Part shown: positions 39,430-48,298 of the stretch, one piece after another
Layout: every line of letters starts with the position of its first letter
Numbering within the stretch: position 1 is the first letter of the stretch
From: Pseudomonadota bacterium
Lineage (GTDB): Bacteria > Desulfobacterota > Binatia > Binatales > Binataceae
Length of the DNA: 64,000 nt
Direction of reading: 5' to 3'
Assembly (NCBI GenBank): GCA_021324755.1
Contig: JAJPIL010000004.1
Span: forward strand, 62,001 to 126,000
Notes under the pieces: generated by a model
The model's database searches: none
What the model saw: only the letters and a program-made list of their open reading frames with translations
What the model was told of the DNA's origin: nothing
Program-made: the position numbers and the translations under genes

Positions 39430-39478
39430 GACTATGCCTTCGCCTTGGTCGAAAAATTCTTCCGCCGCAATCGCGCTT

Positions 39479-40672
39479 TCAGGGGGCCTCTTTCTCGGGT
39501 TGCGCGGATCGCTCTGAACGCAGCCGAAGCTGAAAATAATATTTTTTCAACTCGTCCTTCCTGGCGATGTTGTCGAGCGCTAGGCGTCGGCGCGCTCCCC
39601 ATCGCGCGACGGCGCCGACGATTCCATCCGGCATGGCGAGCACGACGAAAATAAAAAGACCGCCCACCAAAATCTGCCACCATTCAGCCAGCACGCCGCT
39701 GAGGAAAAATTCCGCGCCCTTGACCAAGAAGGTGCCAACGAACGGCCCGACAATCGTGCCCCTGCCTCCCACCGCAGTCCAAATGACCGCCTCGATAGAA
39801 AAAACCGGTCCGGTGTCGAGGAATGACACAAGACCGACCCACGCCGCATACATAGCACCAGCAGCAGCTGCCATGAAGGACGACACGCAAAACACGAAAA
39901 TCCGGTAGTTGGCTACGTTGTAACCCAAGAATTCGGCTCGTAAGTCGTTGTCCCGGATAGACTTAAGAACCGTACCTGCTTTGGAGTGTGTCAAGAGCCG
40001 GGCACCCAGGAAGAAAATAATCGCCACGGCTAAAATGAACCAAAGGAAGCGGGGGCTGACGTAGTTCGAGTAATCAGTGATCCCGTTGAACCCTCCTGTG
40101 TAAGCTTGGTATTCGATAATGAACTCCTGCAAAATTAGCGACTCCGCCAGAGTAATAACTGCGCAATAAACGCCGTAGATGTGACGCTTGAAAGTGATAA
40201 CGCCGAACAGCAACGCCAAGAGCGTCGGCACGATCAGGGCGCACACCACCGCAGTTTTCAGATTCATCAGCGGCTGCATGAAATGCGGGACCGATGTCAG
40301 CCCGTTCCATTCCATAAAATCAGGAATTTTCCCTCCATAGCGCGTGGGATGGGTGAGCGCGTAGTTCAGCTTGAGCGAAAGAGCGATGAAGTAGGCTCCA
40401 AGACCAAAGTACACTGCCTGGCCCAAGCTCAATATCCCGGTAAAACCCCAAATCAAGTCGATACTCAGGGCAAAGATTGCGTAGCACAAGAATTTGCCCA
40501 GCAGCGACAGAACATACGCGTTCGTTCCGTAGTAGGGATACGCCCCAATCAAGGCGATTACAAAGAGGCCGCCAACTAGCACCGGCCGAGGAATCAGCGG
40601 CGTGCGGTAGATCGTCCGCTTGGATCTGTTCGCTATCGTTTTCGCCAATACGCTTCCGCTTGCGCTCGCCAC
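39479..40672 (-). CDS. urtC: Urea/amide-type ABC permease, UrtC (LivM) type
   Basis: 397 residues, about ten membrane helices. It opens into LSIDLIWGFTGILSLGQAVYFGLGAY, the UrtC/LivM signature, with a long charged tail at the C-terminus. KSIRDNDLRAEFLGYNVANYRIF is the cytoplasmic coupling loop. GTG start, 45 bases after the UrtB-type gene. Inner-membrane channel subunit of the amide-linked importer. Confidence 0.9.
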   Translation of the reverse strand: MASASGSVLAKTIANRSKRTIYRTPLIPRPVLVGGLFVIALIGAYPYYGTNAYVLSLLGKFLCYAIFALSIDLIWGFTGILSLGQAVYFGLGAYFIALSLKLNYALTHPTRYGGKIPDFMEWNGLTSVPHFMQPLMNLKTAVVCALIVPTLLALLFGVITFKRHIYGVYCAVITLAESLILQEFIIEYQAYTGGFNGITDYSNYVSPRFLWFILAVAIIFFLGARLLTHSKAGTVLKSIRDNDLRAEFLGYNVANYRIFVFCVSSFMAAAAGAMYAAWVGLVSFLDTGPVFSIEAVIWTAVGGRGTIVGPFVGTFLVKGAEFFLSGVLAEWWQILVGGLFIFVVLAMPDGIVGAVARWGARRRLALDNIARKDELKKYYFQLRLRSERSAQPEKEAP

Positions 40673-40717
40673 TTTAACTCCCCACTTAACAGCATTCTTT
40701 CCTGTTTTTGCGACCCT

Positions 40718-41593
40718 CTAGCGTCGCTCGTAGTACCCAAAGATGCCTTTGGGCACAATGCGGATCACGATCACGATGAAAAGAAAAACCAATAGCTCGC
40801 CGATTACGTTATTAAACACGAACGACAAAATGGTCTCGGCTTCTCCAATCAAAGAGGCACCAGCCACGACACCCCACAAATTCCCCACTCCACCCAACAC
40901 CAAAACCATGTAAGAGTCCACCGCATATGGAAAACCCATCGTGGTCGAAACCGACTTGATAGGCGCCAGTACCGCACCGGCTACACCGGCCAGTCCCGAG
41001 CCAAAGACGAAAATTGTCATGTCCACCCGCGCGGTATCGATCCCCAAACAGCTCGCAATTGCACGGTTGCGGCGCACAGCTCGTACCTGCAGGCCTAAGT
41101 CGGTGTGAAAAATCACGTAAAACACGAGCGCCATGAGCGCCGCTGCCACTATAATCAGGAAGAGGCGGTACCATGGAAAAGGCAGCCGACCGATCAAGCG
41201 AAACCCGCCTGCAAGGAATTTGGGTGTGCCTACGTAATATAGTTCCGGCCCAAAGATGAGCTTTACGATGGTTTGCAGGATGATACCGACGCCCCAGGTG
41301 GCCAACAAAGTCTCCAGCGGACGGTGGTATATCCACCTGATTATCGACCGCTCCACCAAAAGGCCAAGCGCGCCCACCACCGCAAACGAGACGGGAATAG
41401 CTAGTAGGGTATTGCCGCCGAGTTTGTCCACCACCGCGGCAACGTAGGCGCCAATCATCATGAACTCGCCGTGCGCCATGTTTATCACTCCAGCGACGCC
41501 GAAGATGATCGCAAGGCCAACCGCGGCGATGATTAAGATCGCGACAACGCTGAAACCGTTAAAGAACTGGGTGATAATCGATTGCGTAAACAT
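40718..41593 (-). CDS. urtB: Urea/amide-type ABC permease, UrtB (LivH) type
   Basis: 291 residues from ATG 41593 (MFTQSIITQFFNGF), preceded by GGGTGGAG. The ORF track extends to a TTG at 41683, which lacks a ribosome binding site and adds 30 polar residues. The LivH/UrtB signature AAVGLAIIFGVAGVINMAHGEFMMIGAY is present, as is RAVRRNRAIASCLGIDTARVD, the coupling loop. It follows the binding-protein gene by about 140 bases in the same operon. Confidence 0.9.
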   Translation of the reverse strand: MFTQSIITQFFNGFSVVAILIIAAVGLAIIFGVAGVINMAHGEFMMIGAYVAAVVDKLGGNTLLAIPVSFAVVGALGLLVERSIIRWIYHRPLETLLATWGVGIILQTIVKLIFGPELYYVGTPKFLAGGFRLIGRLPFPWYRLFLIIVAAALMALVFYVIFHTDLGLQVRAVRRNRAIASCLGIDTARVDMTIFVFGSGLAGVAGAVLAPIKSVSTTMGFPYAVDSYMVLVLGGVGNLWGVVAGASLIGEAETILSFVFNNVIGELLVFLFIVIVIRIVPKGIFGYYERR

Positions 41594-41730
41594 GGGTCTG
41601 CGCTCCACCCAGACATCACGGGCGAGCCTAACTGTCTGTGGACCTCGTGTTCCCGTAAGCGCGTTGCTCCGGTCTGCGGACAATTCCGCTGACCCACGAA
41701 ACGCGCTCGGCTCAACGCCAGCTTTCGAGC

Positions 41731-43047
41731 TTAGAGGTTAATCGTTCCGGATCGGTTTTTCTCTTCGCTCCATGGCCTTTTAAGGCGCTTGAGTACTCGA
41801 GGGTCGGTGAAATCGCACGCCTTACCAGGATAAAGATATGGCACCCAGGGTTGCGGCTGGATCCAGTTTTCAGACTTCCAAACGATATCGAACTGTCCTT
41901 GCTCGTTTGCTCTGCCGATCCGTCCCCAAAGCCACGTGTGATGGTTCTTTTCGTCGATTTTGACTTTGCCTTCAGGCGCCTGCACCTCTTGGCCCGGAAG
42001 GCCTTCAAAGATAAGCGCATCTGGGTCGGTGGATTTTACCTTCTCTATGGCGTGCGCGAGCATGTAGGTGGCGAAGTACGCCGATTGCATGACTGCGTTG
42101 GTCACGGCGTTTCTTCCGTACCGCGCCTTGTAGCGCTCGACGAAACTCTTATTCTCCGGCGCGTCGACGCTCTGGAAGTAGTCGAAGGAGGTGTAATGCC
42201 CCACGGCGTTCTCCGACCCCATTGCCGCGATCTCTTGTTCGGTCGTGATGGGCGAGCAGATGGGGATATCCTTCGCCGTGATGCCGTATTCTCTGTACTG
42301 TTTGTAGAAAGCTACTATCTGGTCCCCGACGAGGTCCGAGAATACGACGTCGCATCCGCTAGAAGCGATCTTGTTGATGCTAGTTGAGAACTCGGTTGCT
42401 CCCAGTGGCGCGTACTCTTCTGCCACCAACTGTCCGCCGTGCTTTCGCAACAGAGCCTTGACCTCCCGGTTGGTCTCCTTTGGATAGATGTAATTAGCGC
42501 CGATTAGGTAAAACTTCTTTCGCCCCAACGTATTGATGATCCAGGGAATAAAATTATCGAGCTGCTGGCTCGGCACTGCGCCCGTGTAAAAGCAGTTTTT
42601 GCTGCACTCTTGCGCTTCGTAAAGCGTTGGATAAAGAAGCACACCGTTATACTGCTCGAAGATTGGCAGTACAGCCTGGCGGCTTGCGGAGGTGTAACAA
42701 CCCAGCACCGCGACAACCTTGTCCGCGAGCAAAAGCTTCTTGGCTTTCTCGGCAAATACTTGCACCATAGATTGAGGGTCTTCGATTACGGGTTCGAGCT
42801 TTTTCCCCAAAACTCCACCCTTCGCGTTGATCTCCTCGATCGCCAGGAGTTCGGCGTTGTGCAGCGAAGTTTCGATAATGGCGATAGTGCCGCTGAGCGA
42901 GTGCAAAATGCCGACCTTGATCGTGTCGCCTTCCGCCGCTTGAGCGATGTTGCGCACGAAAAAGTACGGCATCGTACGACTAGCCAAAATACCGCTAATG
43001 CCTGCTCCTAGACCTTTAAGAAATGTCCGTCGCTTGAGCCTCTTCAT
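41731..43047 (-). CDS. urtA: Urea/short-chain amide ABC substrate-binding protein
   Basis: 438 residues. The N-terminus RRTFLKGLGAGISG is a twin-arginine (Tat) signal, so the protein is probably exported folded. The mature part matches the UrtA/FmdD/AmiC family: KVGILHSLSGTIAIIETSLHNAELLAIEEINAKGG, GCYTSASRQAVLPIFEQ, and YPTLYEAQECSKNCFYTGA. It shares its fold with the cytoplasmic sensor AmiC encoded in the same locus, so sensor and transporter probably see the same ligand. GAGGAG lies before the ATG. Urea versus amide as ligand is decided only by context (amiE next door). Confidence 0.9.
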   Translation of the reverse strand: MKRLKRRTFLKGLGAGISGILASRTMPYFFVRNIAQAAEGDTIKVGILHSLSGTIAIIETSLHNAELLAIEEINAKGGVLGKKLEPVIEDPQSMVQVFAEKAKKLLLADKVVAVLGCYTSASRQAVLPIFEQYNGVLLYPTLYEAQECSKNCFYTGAVPSQQLDNFIPWIINTLGRKKFYLIGANYIYPKETNREVKALLRKHGGQLVAEEYAPLGATEFSTSINKIASSGCDVVFSDLVGDQIVAFYKQYREYGITAKDIPICSPITTEQEIAAMGSENAVGHYTSFDYFQSVDAPENKSFVERYKARYGRNAVTNAVMQSAYFATYMLAHAIEKVKSTDPDALIFEGLPGQEVQAPEGKVKIDEKNHHTWLWGRIGRANEQGQFDIVWKSENWIQPQPWVPYLYPGKACDFTDPRVLKRLKRPWSEEKNRSGTINL

Positions 43048-43287
43048 GTCGCGCTCCTCGCTAACACGTCGAACGTTCTATCTGGTTGAAAGACCGCCGT
43101 TTAAAATCACTTGCGTCGCCAATCCAAGATTGCAGCCGGGCAAATCACCGACCAAATGTCGATGCCCTATTCGCCACGAAGCACCAGTTCGTCACGTCAT
43201 TCAAATCAACTATTCCTGAACAACTGCCGCATTAGCCGCCAAACGAGCGAGTAAACCCTGCGCCGCATGGCGCGATCTTCTTGCATG

Positions 43288-43312
43288 GGGGGCCAACTTC
43301 GCGTTGGCCCCC
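43288..43312. other. Strong intercistronic hairpin between amiE and the transporter
   Basis: The perfect 10-bp inverted repeat GGGGGCCAAC/GTTGGCCCCC with a 5-base loop lies in the 374-base gap 43048-43421. There is no T-tract on the minus strand, so it is more likely a 3'-end stabiliser or processing site that lets amiE mRNA exceed transporter mRNA than a terminator. The rest of the gap shows no gene. Confidence 0.6.
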
Positions 43313-43421
43313 GCCCACGTGCTGCTTTTTGCAGGTGACGACGATTACAAGAACAAAACTTGCGGCTATGAAATCGTCAGCTTCGTTTTTTAACGAGCAC
43401 CTGACGCTCGTAGATCCTCAT

Positions 43422-44453
43422 CTAAGCGGCTACTTTAGCTGGGATTCCAGGAACTTCGCATTCGGGCGCTCCAGGTGCCTGGCGAGTGAAGCTCTCGACC
43501 TGTTTGCGAGCCTTTTCAGGATCGGTCACCCAGGTCCGGTAAAACTCGTAAGGGCACTCGGCTACGCCGAGCGGATTTTCCCCAGAAATGATTTTGCCGG
43601 TGTAGCCGCGATGGAGCAGCTTGTAAAGATGGTTCTGAGATTGCCAGTTGCGTCGAGCGTCGCGAATGGCCGATACAGAGAGCTCGGCGTACTGCACTCC
43701 GTTTTCTTCTTCCCCACACTCGGCCAGCGTTCGCCCGTCGAAACCGACTATTGCCGAGTGGCCGAAGTAGGAATAAACACCGTCGAAACCGGCTGCGTTG
43801 GCCACCGCCACATAACAGTTGTTCATCCACGCCATCGCTTTGGCAACTAAAATCTGCTGCTCCTTCGCCGGGTACATGTAGCCTTGGCAACGCACGATCA
43901 GCTCCGCCCCGCGCATCGCACAGTCGCGCCAGATCTCCGGATAGTTGCCGTCGTCGCAGATGATTAGACTTATCTTAAGACCCTTGGGTCCTTCAGACAC
44001 GTAGGTGCAACCGCCCGGATACCAACCTTCGATCGGGCACCATGGGTTTATCTTGCGATACTTCTGGACTATTTCGCCCTTGTTGTTCATCAAAATTAGC
44101 GTGTTATATGGAGCTTTTCTCGGGTGGTCTTCGTGGCGCTCGCCGGTTAGCGAAAAGACTCCCCAGGTGTTCGCTTTCCGACAAGCCTCGGCAAAAATGT
44201 TCGTCTCTTCGCCTGGAATACTCGAAGCGGTCTCCATCATCTCCTTTCTGTCGTACATGATGCCGTGGGTGCTGTACTCGGGGAAAACGATCAGGTCCAT
44301 TCCAGGAAGCCCCACCTTTATTCCCACGATCATTTCGGCGATCCGCCGCGCATTGGCGATAACCTCATCCTTGGTATGCAACCGCGGCATCTTGTAGTTG
44401 ACTACCGCCACTCCGACGCAATCCTTGCTGGAAGAAATGTCCCCGTGCCTCAT
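43422..44453 (-). CDS. amiE: Aliphatic amidase
   Basis: 343 residues, nearly colinear with the 346-residue Pseudomonas AmiE. It hydrolyses short aliphatic amides (acetamide, propionamide) to the acid plus ammonia in the cytoplasm. The nitrilase-superfamily catalytic triad is intact: E59 (FPEYS), K134 (KYRKINPW) and C166 ([10 protein letters not shown]). Full length is retained, including the AmiE-specific C-terminal tail, and strong similarity runs from the first residues (MRHGDISSS). AAGGAGG lies about 12 bases before the ATG. The gene sits 133 bases downstream of an ANTAR leader/terminator and upstream of the amide importer. Confidence 0.97.
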   Translation of the reverse strand: MRHGDISSSKDCVGVAVVNYKMPRLHTKDEVIANARRIAEMIVGIKVGLPGMDLIVFPEYSTHGIMYDRKEMMETASSIPGEETNIFAEACRKANTWGVFSLTGERHEDHPRKAPYNTLILMNNKGEIVQKYRKINPWCPIEGWYPGGCTYVSEGPKGLKISLIICDDGNYPEIWRDCAMRGAELIVRCQGYMYPAKEQQILVAKAMAWMNNCYVAVANAAGFDGVYSYFGHSAIVGFDGRTLAECGEEENGVQYAELSVSAIRDARRNWQSQNHLYKLLHRGYTGKIISGENPLGVAECPYEFYRTWVTDPEKARKQVESFTRQAPGAPECEVPGIPAKVAA

Positions 44454-44585
44454 TGTCTGCCTTTGCCTCCTTGAGTTGATTTCTTTAAATTGCTCTCAAA
44501 CCCCCGAAGACTTACTCAGCCATTAAACGTCAAACCTCTCACGCGCTTGGCTTTATCGGAACTTGCCACTGGTTTTTACTGGCCC

Positions 44586-44631
44586 AAAAGAAAAAGGCCC
44601 TCGTGAAGTTAAGCAGACTTCACAAGGGCCT
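44586..44631 (-). terminator. Regulated intrinsic terminator in amiE leader
   Basis: On the minus strand, a stem of about 15 bp with one mismatch (AGGCCCTTGTGAAGT ... ACTTCACGAGGGCCT, loop CTGCTTA) is followed by TTTTTCTTTT. Its 5' arm contains the whole 3' arm of ANTAR hairpin P2, so the two structures cannot coexist. This is the off-switch that AmiR binding would relieve. Confidence 0.9.
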
Positions 44632-44666
44632 CGTTGCCCAATTATTTTTTGCGGCGCCTTTGCCGC
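44626..44666 (-). promoter_or_regulatory. ANTAR-binding dual hexaloop RNA (amiE leader)
   Basis: On the minus strand, P1 is GCGGC-[AAAGGC]-GCCGC (44666-44651) and P2 is GGGC-[AACGAG]-GCCC (44639-44626), separated by an 11-base A/T-rich linker. Both loops are six bases with A at position 1 and G at position 4, the defining features of RNA targets of ANTAR antiterminators. P1 starts 18 bases after the amiR stop. Bound AmiR dimer would stabilise P2, block the terminator and let transcription enter amiE and the transporter. Confidence 0.92.
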
Positions 44667-44683
44667 TACTGTATGTTCAACTA

Positions 44684-45295
44684 TTAACCTAAATACTCGT
44701 GCGAGTCAATAATCGCCTGCGCAACCACGGCAAGCGGGACTCGCCGGCTCATCGCCTGTTGCCGAATGAAGCGGTACGCTTCTTCCTCGCCCAGATTGCG
44801 CGTACGCATCAATATCTCCTTCGCGCGTTCAACCGTGCGCATCGATCGCAAGCTTTCATCCAGACGGCTTATCCGCCATCTAAGGCGCTGATGGTAGCGA
44901 AAATTGCTGCACGCCAGCACTACGCTTGCCAGCACTGCTCCAGGCGTAATTGGGCGGCTCAGTACACCATCGGCAGTGCTGTTAATCAGAAGATCGACAT
45001 CCGGAACCTCTCCTTCGTTCAGGACTACCACCAAGGCACCTTTAGGCTCACCTGGCATCCATGGGAGAAGGTCTGGCGTCTCGTTGGTCAATTCGCAAAA
45101 GATAACTTCTGCTGTTTCGGGCAAGCGCCCCAGAACGGGCCACAAATGGCGTACCCGCATACGGCAGCGCTGCAACACCCTAATCAGCACCTCGGTGTCT
45201 CTGTCTTGCCTGAGCGCCACCACGGTTTCCAGGTTGGCGAGCTCGATTCGATGGGCTCGTTCGACGATGCTTTTTCGCTCCCCCATATTCCACAT
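44684..45295 (-). CDS. amiR: ANTAR-domain transcription antiterminator AmiR
   Basis: 203 residues: an N-terminal pseudo-receiver-like domain (about 1-130, without a convincing phospho-acceptor set), a coiled-coil linker (RWRISRLDESLRSMRTVE) and the C-terminal ANTAR domain (AKEILMRTRNLGEEEAYRFIRQQAMSRRVPLAVVAQAIIDS). In Pseudomonas, AmiR is held inactive by amide-free AmiC and, when released, dimerises and binds leader RNA. Gene order amiC-amiR with a 22-base gap matches that model. Its RNA target lies immediately downstream, and a second target lies at 48.3 kb. Confidence 0.94.
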   Translation of the reverse strand: MWNMGERKSIVERAHRIELANLETVVALRQDRDTEVLIRVLQRCRMRVRHLWPVLGRLPETAEVIFCELTNETPDLLPWMPGEPKGALVVVLNEGEVPDVDLLINSTADGVLSRPITPGAVLASVVLACSNFRYHQRLRWRISRLDESLRSMRTVERAKEILMRTRNLGEEEAYRFIRQQAMSRRVPLAVVAQAIIDSHEYLG

Positions 45296-45317
45296 CTCGC
45301 GCCGAATGACCGATCGA

Positions 45318-46457
45318 CTACGTCAAAGCACGACCACATCCGATAAGGTACGGGTCAGCGTCGACCGGGCCGGCAGACCCTTCCACTATCTCGAACCTTC
45401 CCTCGCGATTAAGACGCCCGATGCGAGTCCATACTGACGCGTGATTATATTCGTGACTAATCGCGACCCGGCCTTGCGGGGCCTCTAGTTCTATCCCCGC
45501 CACCACGAGACGAAGAAGGTCGGGGTCAGCCGAGTTGATTTGCTCGACCGCTCGTGCGAATACCAACACCTGAAAGTATGCAGCCTCGGCACACATGTTC
45601 GGCGGTTCGTCATCCCCAAAGCGCCGCCGATATTTTTCTACGAACGACGCATTTGTGGGGCTATTCAACGACTCAAAATAAGGCGCCGCAGTAATATGCC
45701 CCTCGCCAACATCGCAGCCCATAGCTCGCACTTCGGCTTCGCTTGTGGTGAGGCTGGCGATTGGCGTCACTTTCGGGTCGAGACCGGCGTCGGCATAGGT
45801 TTGATAGAGGGCGATTGTCGAGTCGCCAACCACAGTAGAGAAGATCACGTCCGCACCCAGCCGTTTGATGTCCCTTACGATTGGGACGAATTCGCGATGG
45901 AGAGCGCCAAGTGGAAGGTACGTTTCCCCCACAACTGTCCCGCCGTTCTTTAAGACCAGCTCGCGCATGACCCGGTTGGACTCGCGCGGATAAACGTAGT
46001 CTGAACCGACCAGAAAAAAGCGGCGGCCGAAATCGCGCATCAGAAAGCGGCACAGTGGCACGCTGTTTTGGTTCGGTGCAGGCCCGGTGTAAATTACATT
46101 AGGCGAAAACTCGAAACCCTCATACGGCGTGGGATACCACAATAGAGCATTGAGGCGTTCAACTACCGGCACGACCGCTTTGCGACTGCTCGAGGTATAG
46201 CAACCGAAAATGTTCCTGACCCTGTCCTCGATTATCAGCCGCTTTGCCAGGCGAGCAAACAGCGCTGGGTCAGATCGCGGGTCGTAAATTATCGGCACGA
46301 GCTGGCGCTGATTGATGCCGCCCGCCGAATTGATCTCTTCGATCGCTAGCAGGGTCGCATAAAGCTGTGTTCTCTCAATTACCGCGGTACATCCGGTACG
46401 CGAAAAGAGCACCCCAACTCGCCACGGACCCGACTCTCCGCTGTGCGAGAAAGCCAT
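45318..46457 (-). CDS. amiC: Amide sensor / negative regulator AmiC
   Basis: 379 residues from ATG 46457, which has an excellent GGGAGGG upstream; the track's longer form uses a TTG and adds an unlikely N-terminus. It has no signal peptide, as expected for a cytoplasmic sensor, and a type I binding-protein fold with AmiC-specific segments (GVLFSRTGCTAVIERTQLYATLLA, GCYTSSSRKAVVPVVER, WYPTPYEGFEFSPNVIYTGP, IASLTTSEAEVRAMG). In P. aeruginosa AmiC binds acetamide and then releases AmiR. First gene of the locus, below a sigma-54-type promoter. Confidence 0.94.
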   Translation of the reverse strand: MAFSHSGESGPWRVGVLFSRTGCTAVIERTQLYATLLAIEEINSAGGINQRQLVPIIYDPRSDPALFARLAKRLIIEDRVRNIFGCYTSSSRKAVVPVVERLNALLWYPTPYEGFEFSPNVIYTGPAPNQNSVPLCRFLMRDFGRRFFLVGSDYVYPRESNRVMRELVLKNGGTVVGETYLPLGALHREFVPIVRDIKRLGADVIFSTVVGDSTIALYQTYADAGLDPKVTPIASLTTSEAEVRAMGCDVGEGHITAAPYFESLNSPTNASFVEKYRRRFGDDEPPNMCAEAAYFQVLVFARAVEQINSADPDLLRLVVAGIELEAPQGRVAISHEYNHASVWTRIGRLNREGRFEIVEGSAGPVDADPYLIGCGRALT

Positions 46458-47106
46458 GGACGACCCTCCCGTAGAGAGCTGACCCCCTGTGGCCCGCCCC
46501 ATCGAGATTTGACGTTCGATAGACTCAGAGTCCGACCCGAGAGGATTAATTTCGAGCCTAAGTACCACAGGCAACGGTACGAGCTCTCTACTTCGTAACC
46601 TTCGATCAACTAGCAACTCGACACTTTTGCTCAGTCAAAAACCTTAATAGCCGCTACGTCGACGAACTCAGCAAAGCCCGTGCCTGATATGTCAACCGCT
46701 TAATCGATACTTTCCCGCGTGATTGCAAAGCAAATTGCGCACATTAGCCTCAAACCGCCACGTTTTCTCGCAATGATGGAGCGTTGGGCTTGACCGGTAT
46801 AATCGATCACGTCGGCTCCTTTTCTAGGCTTATGCCTAAGATGCAAGCACCACGAACCATGATTACTAAACTCGCAGAGCCGCACCGACCCCTCGTGCCG
46901 CCAAAAGGTGCCGCAACAGATTTAGGAGAAATGCGGCGCGAACAGCGCGTTTCATGCCTTCAAAGCGCGAGCTCTCGAATCTTGGGCGCTACAACCAGAT
47001 GGCAGTCTTACTTCTCTGTACAGCCCCTTTTAAGTCCGGTGCCTGCTGTTTTGCTCCTAAGCTCTCAATCATCCCTTCTTAGTCTTTGGCGCTCTCCCAT
47101 CCACCT
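46458..47106. other. Intergenic region upstream of amiC
   Basis: 649 bases between the amiC start and the hydrolase stop. It holds the -24/-12 element and the amiC ribosome binding site. No terminator was recognised after the hydrolase gene, and listed ORFs look like shadows. Confidence 0.5.
46670..46685 (-). promoter_or_regulatory. Sigma-54 (-24/-12) promoter of amiC
   Basis: Minus-strand AGGCACGGGCTTTGCT matches the RpoN consensus TGGCACG-N4-TTGCW at all positions except the first. The invariant GG and GC are 10 bases apart. It lies 213 bases before the amiC ATG, giving a roughly 200-base leader. It suggests nitrogen-limitation control by an NtrC-type activator; I could not identify convincing activator sites upstream. 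Confidence 0.72.
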
Positions 47107-48120
47107 TTATCGTGAAAGAAGTTCTCTTATCGCCTTATCTATAAACTTTACGTCTTCGGGGTTAGTGCCAGGCCCGCCGGCGAAATGTCCCCAGATCGAC
47201 GGAATTGGCCGGAATTCGGCATTAGGCATGTGCTTAGCTTCGTATTCGTTATCCTCGGGAGGAAAGTAAAGATCGGTTTGACCAGGCATCACGATCGCTT
47301 TAGCGGTGATCGAGCGAAGCGCTTTTTCGAAATCGCCGTGGCAAACCGGATTGGCACTGATATCGCCGTGCTGCCACGTCCACAGCATCGCCAGCAGATT
47401 GTTCGCGTCCCGTCGCAAGAAGAACCCTTCCCAGAAAGCAACTAGGAAATCCTCGAGCGACGAATATCCCATTTTTAAATCGAGTTTTTCGCGGTAAAAA
47501 GCTTGGGAAAATCCCCACCCAGCGTAAACTCGCGCCATCGCTCGCAACCCTTTGTAAGGCTGCTTTTCGTACCATCCGTTCTGCCAGGCGTCGTCGGCCG
47601 TAAGCGCTGCCTTTACCCCTTCGAGAAAGACAAAGTTATGGCGCGAAGTTCGTGCTGAGCCACAAAACGGCAAAATTCGCTCGACCATTTCCGGGTAAAG
47701 CGCACCCCACTGGAATGTTTGCTGCGCTCCCATCGACCATCCGAGCACGAGCTTCAACTTTTTGATCCCGAACTTTTCCGTCACCAGACGATGCTGTGCC
47801 GTGACGTTGTCGTAAAGCGTCACGTGGGGAAAGCGAGCCCGGTCGTAGGGCGGCTCGGTGTTGCTGGGTGAGGAAGAAAGCCCGTTGCCGAACATGTTGG
47901 GAACGATTATGAAATATTTGCGCGGGTCGAGCGCCATGTTCTCGCCGATCAGCCATTCGTTGTCGTAATGCTGACCCGAGTACCAGGTGGGATACACTAT
48001 CGCGTTGTCCTTGCTGCGGTTTAACTCGCCGTAGGTTTTGTAGGCGAGCTTTGCCCCACGAAGTGTTGCTCCTTGCTGCAGAACAAAACCGCCGAGTTCG
48101 AATATTTCGTAGTCCCCCAT
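47107..48120 (-). CDS. Alpha/beta-hydrolase, homoserine acetyltransferase-like
   Basis: 337 residues from ATG 48120, with AAGGGGG five bases upstream (the track's GTG 48126 overlaps it). This is the COG2021/MetX-like alpha/beta fold: nucleophile elbow GWSMG (Ser about 129), acid D about 283 (PGQTDLYFP) and His about 312 (IWGHFAGG). It lacks the GGSMGG elbow of true MetX and has family-specific segments YPTWYSGQHYDNEWLIG and PNMFGNGLSSSPSN, so it is more likely a hydrolase/acyltransferase of unknown substrate than methionine-pathway MetX. It is preceded by its own ANTAR leader, which ties it to amide metabolism. Confidence 0.85.
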   Translation of the reverse strand: MGDYEIFELGGFVLQQGATLRGAKLAYKTYGELNRSKDNAIVYPTWYSGQHYDNEWLIGENMALDPRKYFIIVPNMFGNGLSSSPSNTEPPYDRARFPHVTLYDNVTAQHRLVTEKFGIKKLKLVLGWSMGAQQTFQWGALYPEMVERILPFCGSARTSRHNFVFLEGVKAALTADDAWQNGWYEKQPYKGLRAMARVYAGWGFSQAFYREKLDLKMGYSSLEDFLVAFWEGFFLRRDANNLLAMLWTWQHGDISANPVCHGDFEKALRSITAKAIVMPGQTDLYFPPEDNEYEAKHMPNAEFRPIPSIWGHFAGGPGTNPEDVKFIDKAIRELLSR

Positions 48121-48251
48121 TTTCACCCCCTTAAGAATCGCAACTCGGGCTCGCTTAGCGAAAGCGCGCCGCGACTTTGTCTTTCAACCTTGGTCGGCGG
48201 CTTGAGGCCTTCCAAGCCGATGCGCCAGTAGGCCACAAGGTCTGCCGATAT

Positions 48252-48298
48252 AAAAGAAAAAAGCCCAGGCGCGAGCTACCGCCGGCTCGCACTTGGGC
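48252..48298 (-). terminator. Regulated intrinsic terminator in hydrolase leader
   Basis: On the minus strand a 14-bp stem (GCCCAAGTGCGAGC with GCTCGCGCCTGGGC, one mismatch and one wobble) closes an 8-base loop and is followed by TTTTTTCTTTT. Its 5' arm includes the 3' arm of ANTAR hairpin P2. It lies about 130 bases before the hydrolase start, the same geometry as in the amiE leader. Confidence 0.9.

Noticed and set aside
46690-46695. TTGACA as a sigma-70 -35 for amiC
   Set aside because: No acceptable -10 lies 16-18 bases downstream (GCTGAG), whereas an overlapping -24/-12 element is nearly perfect.
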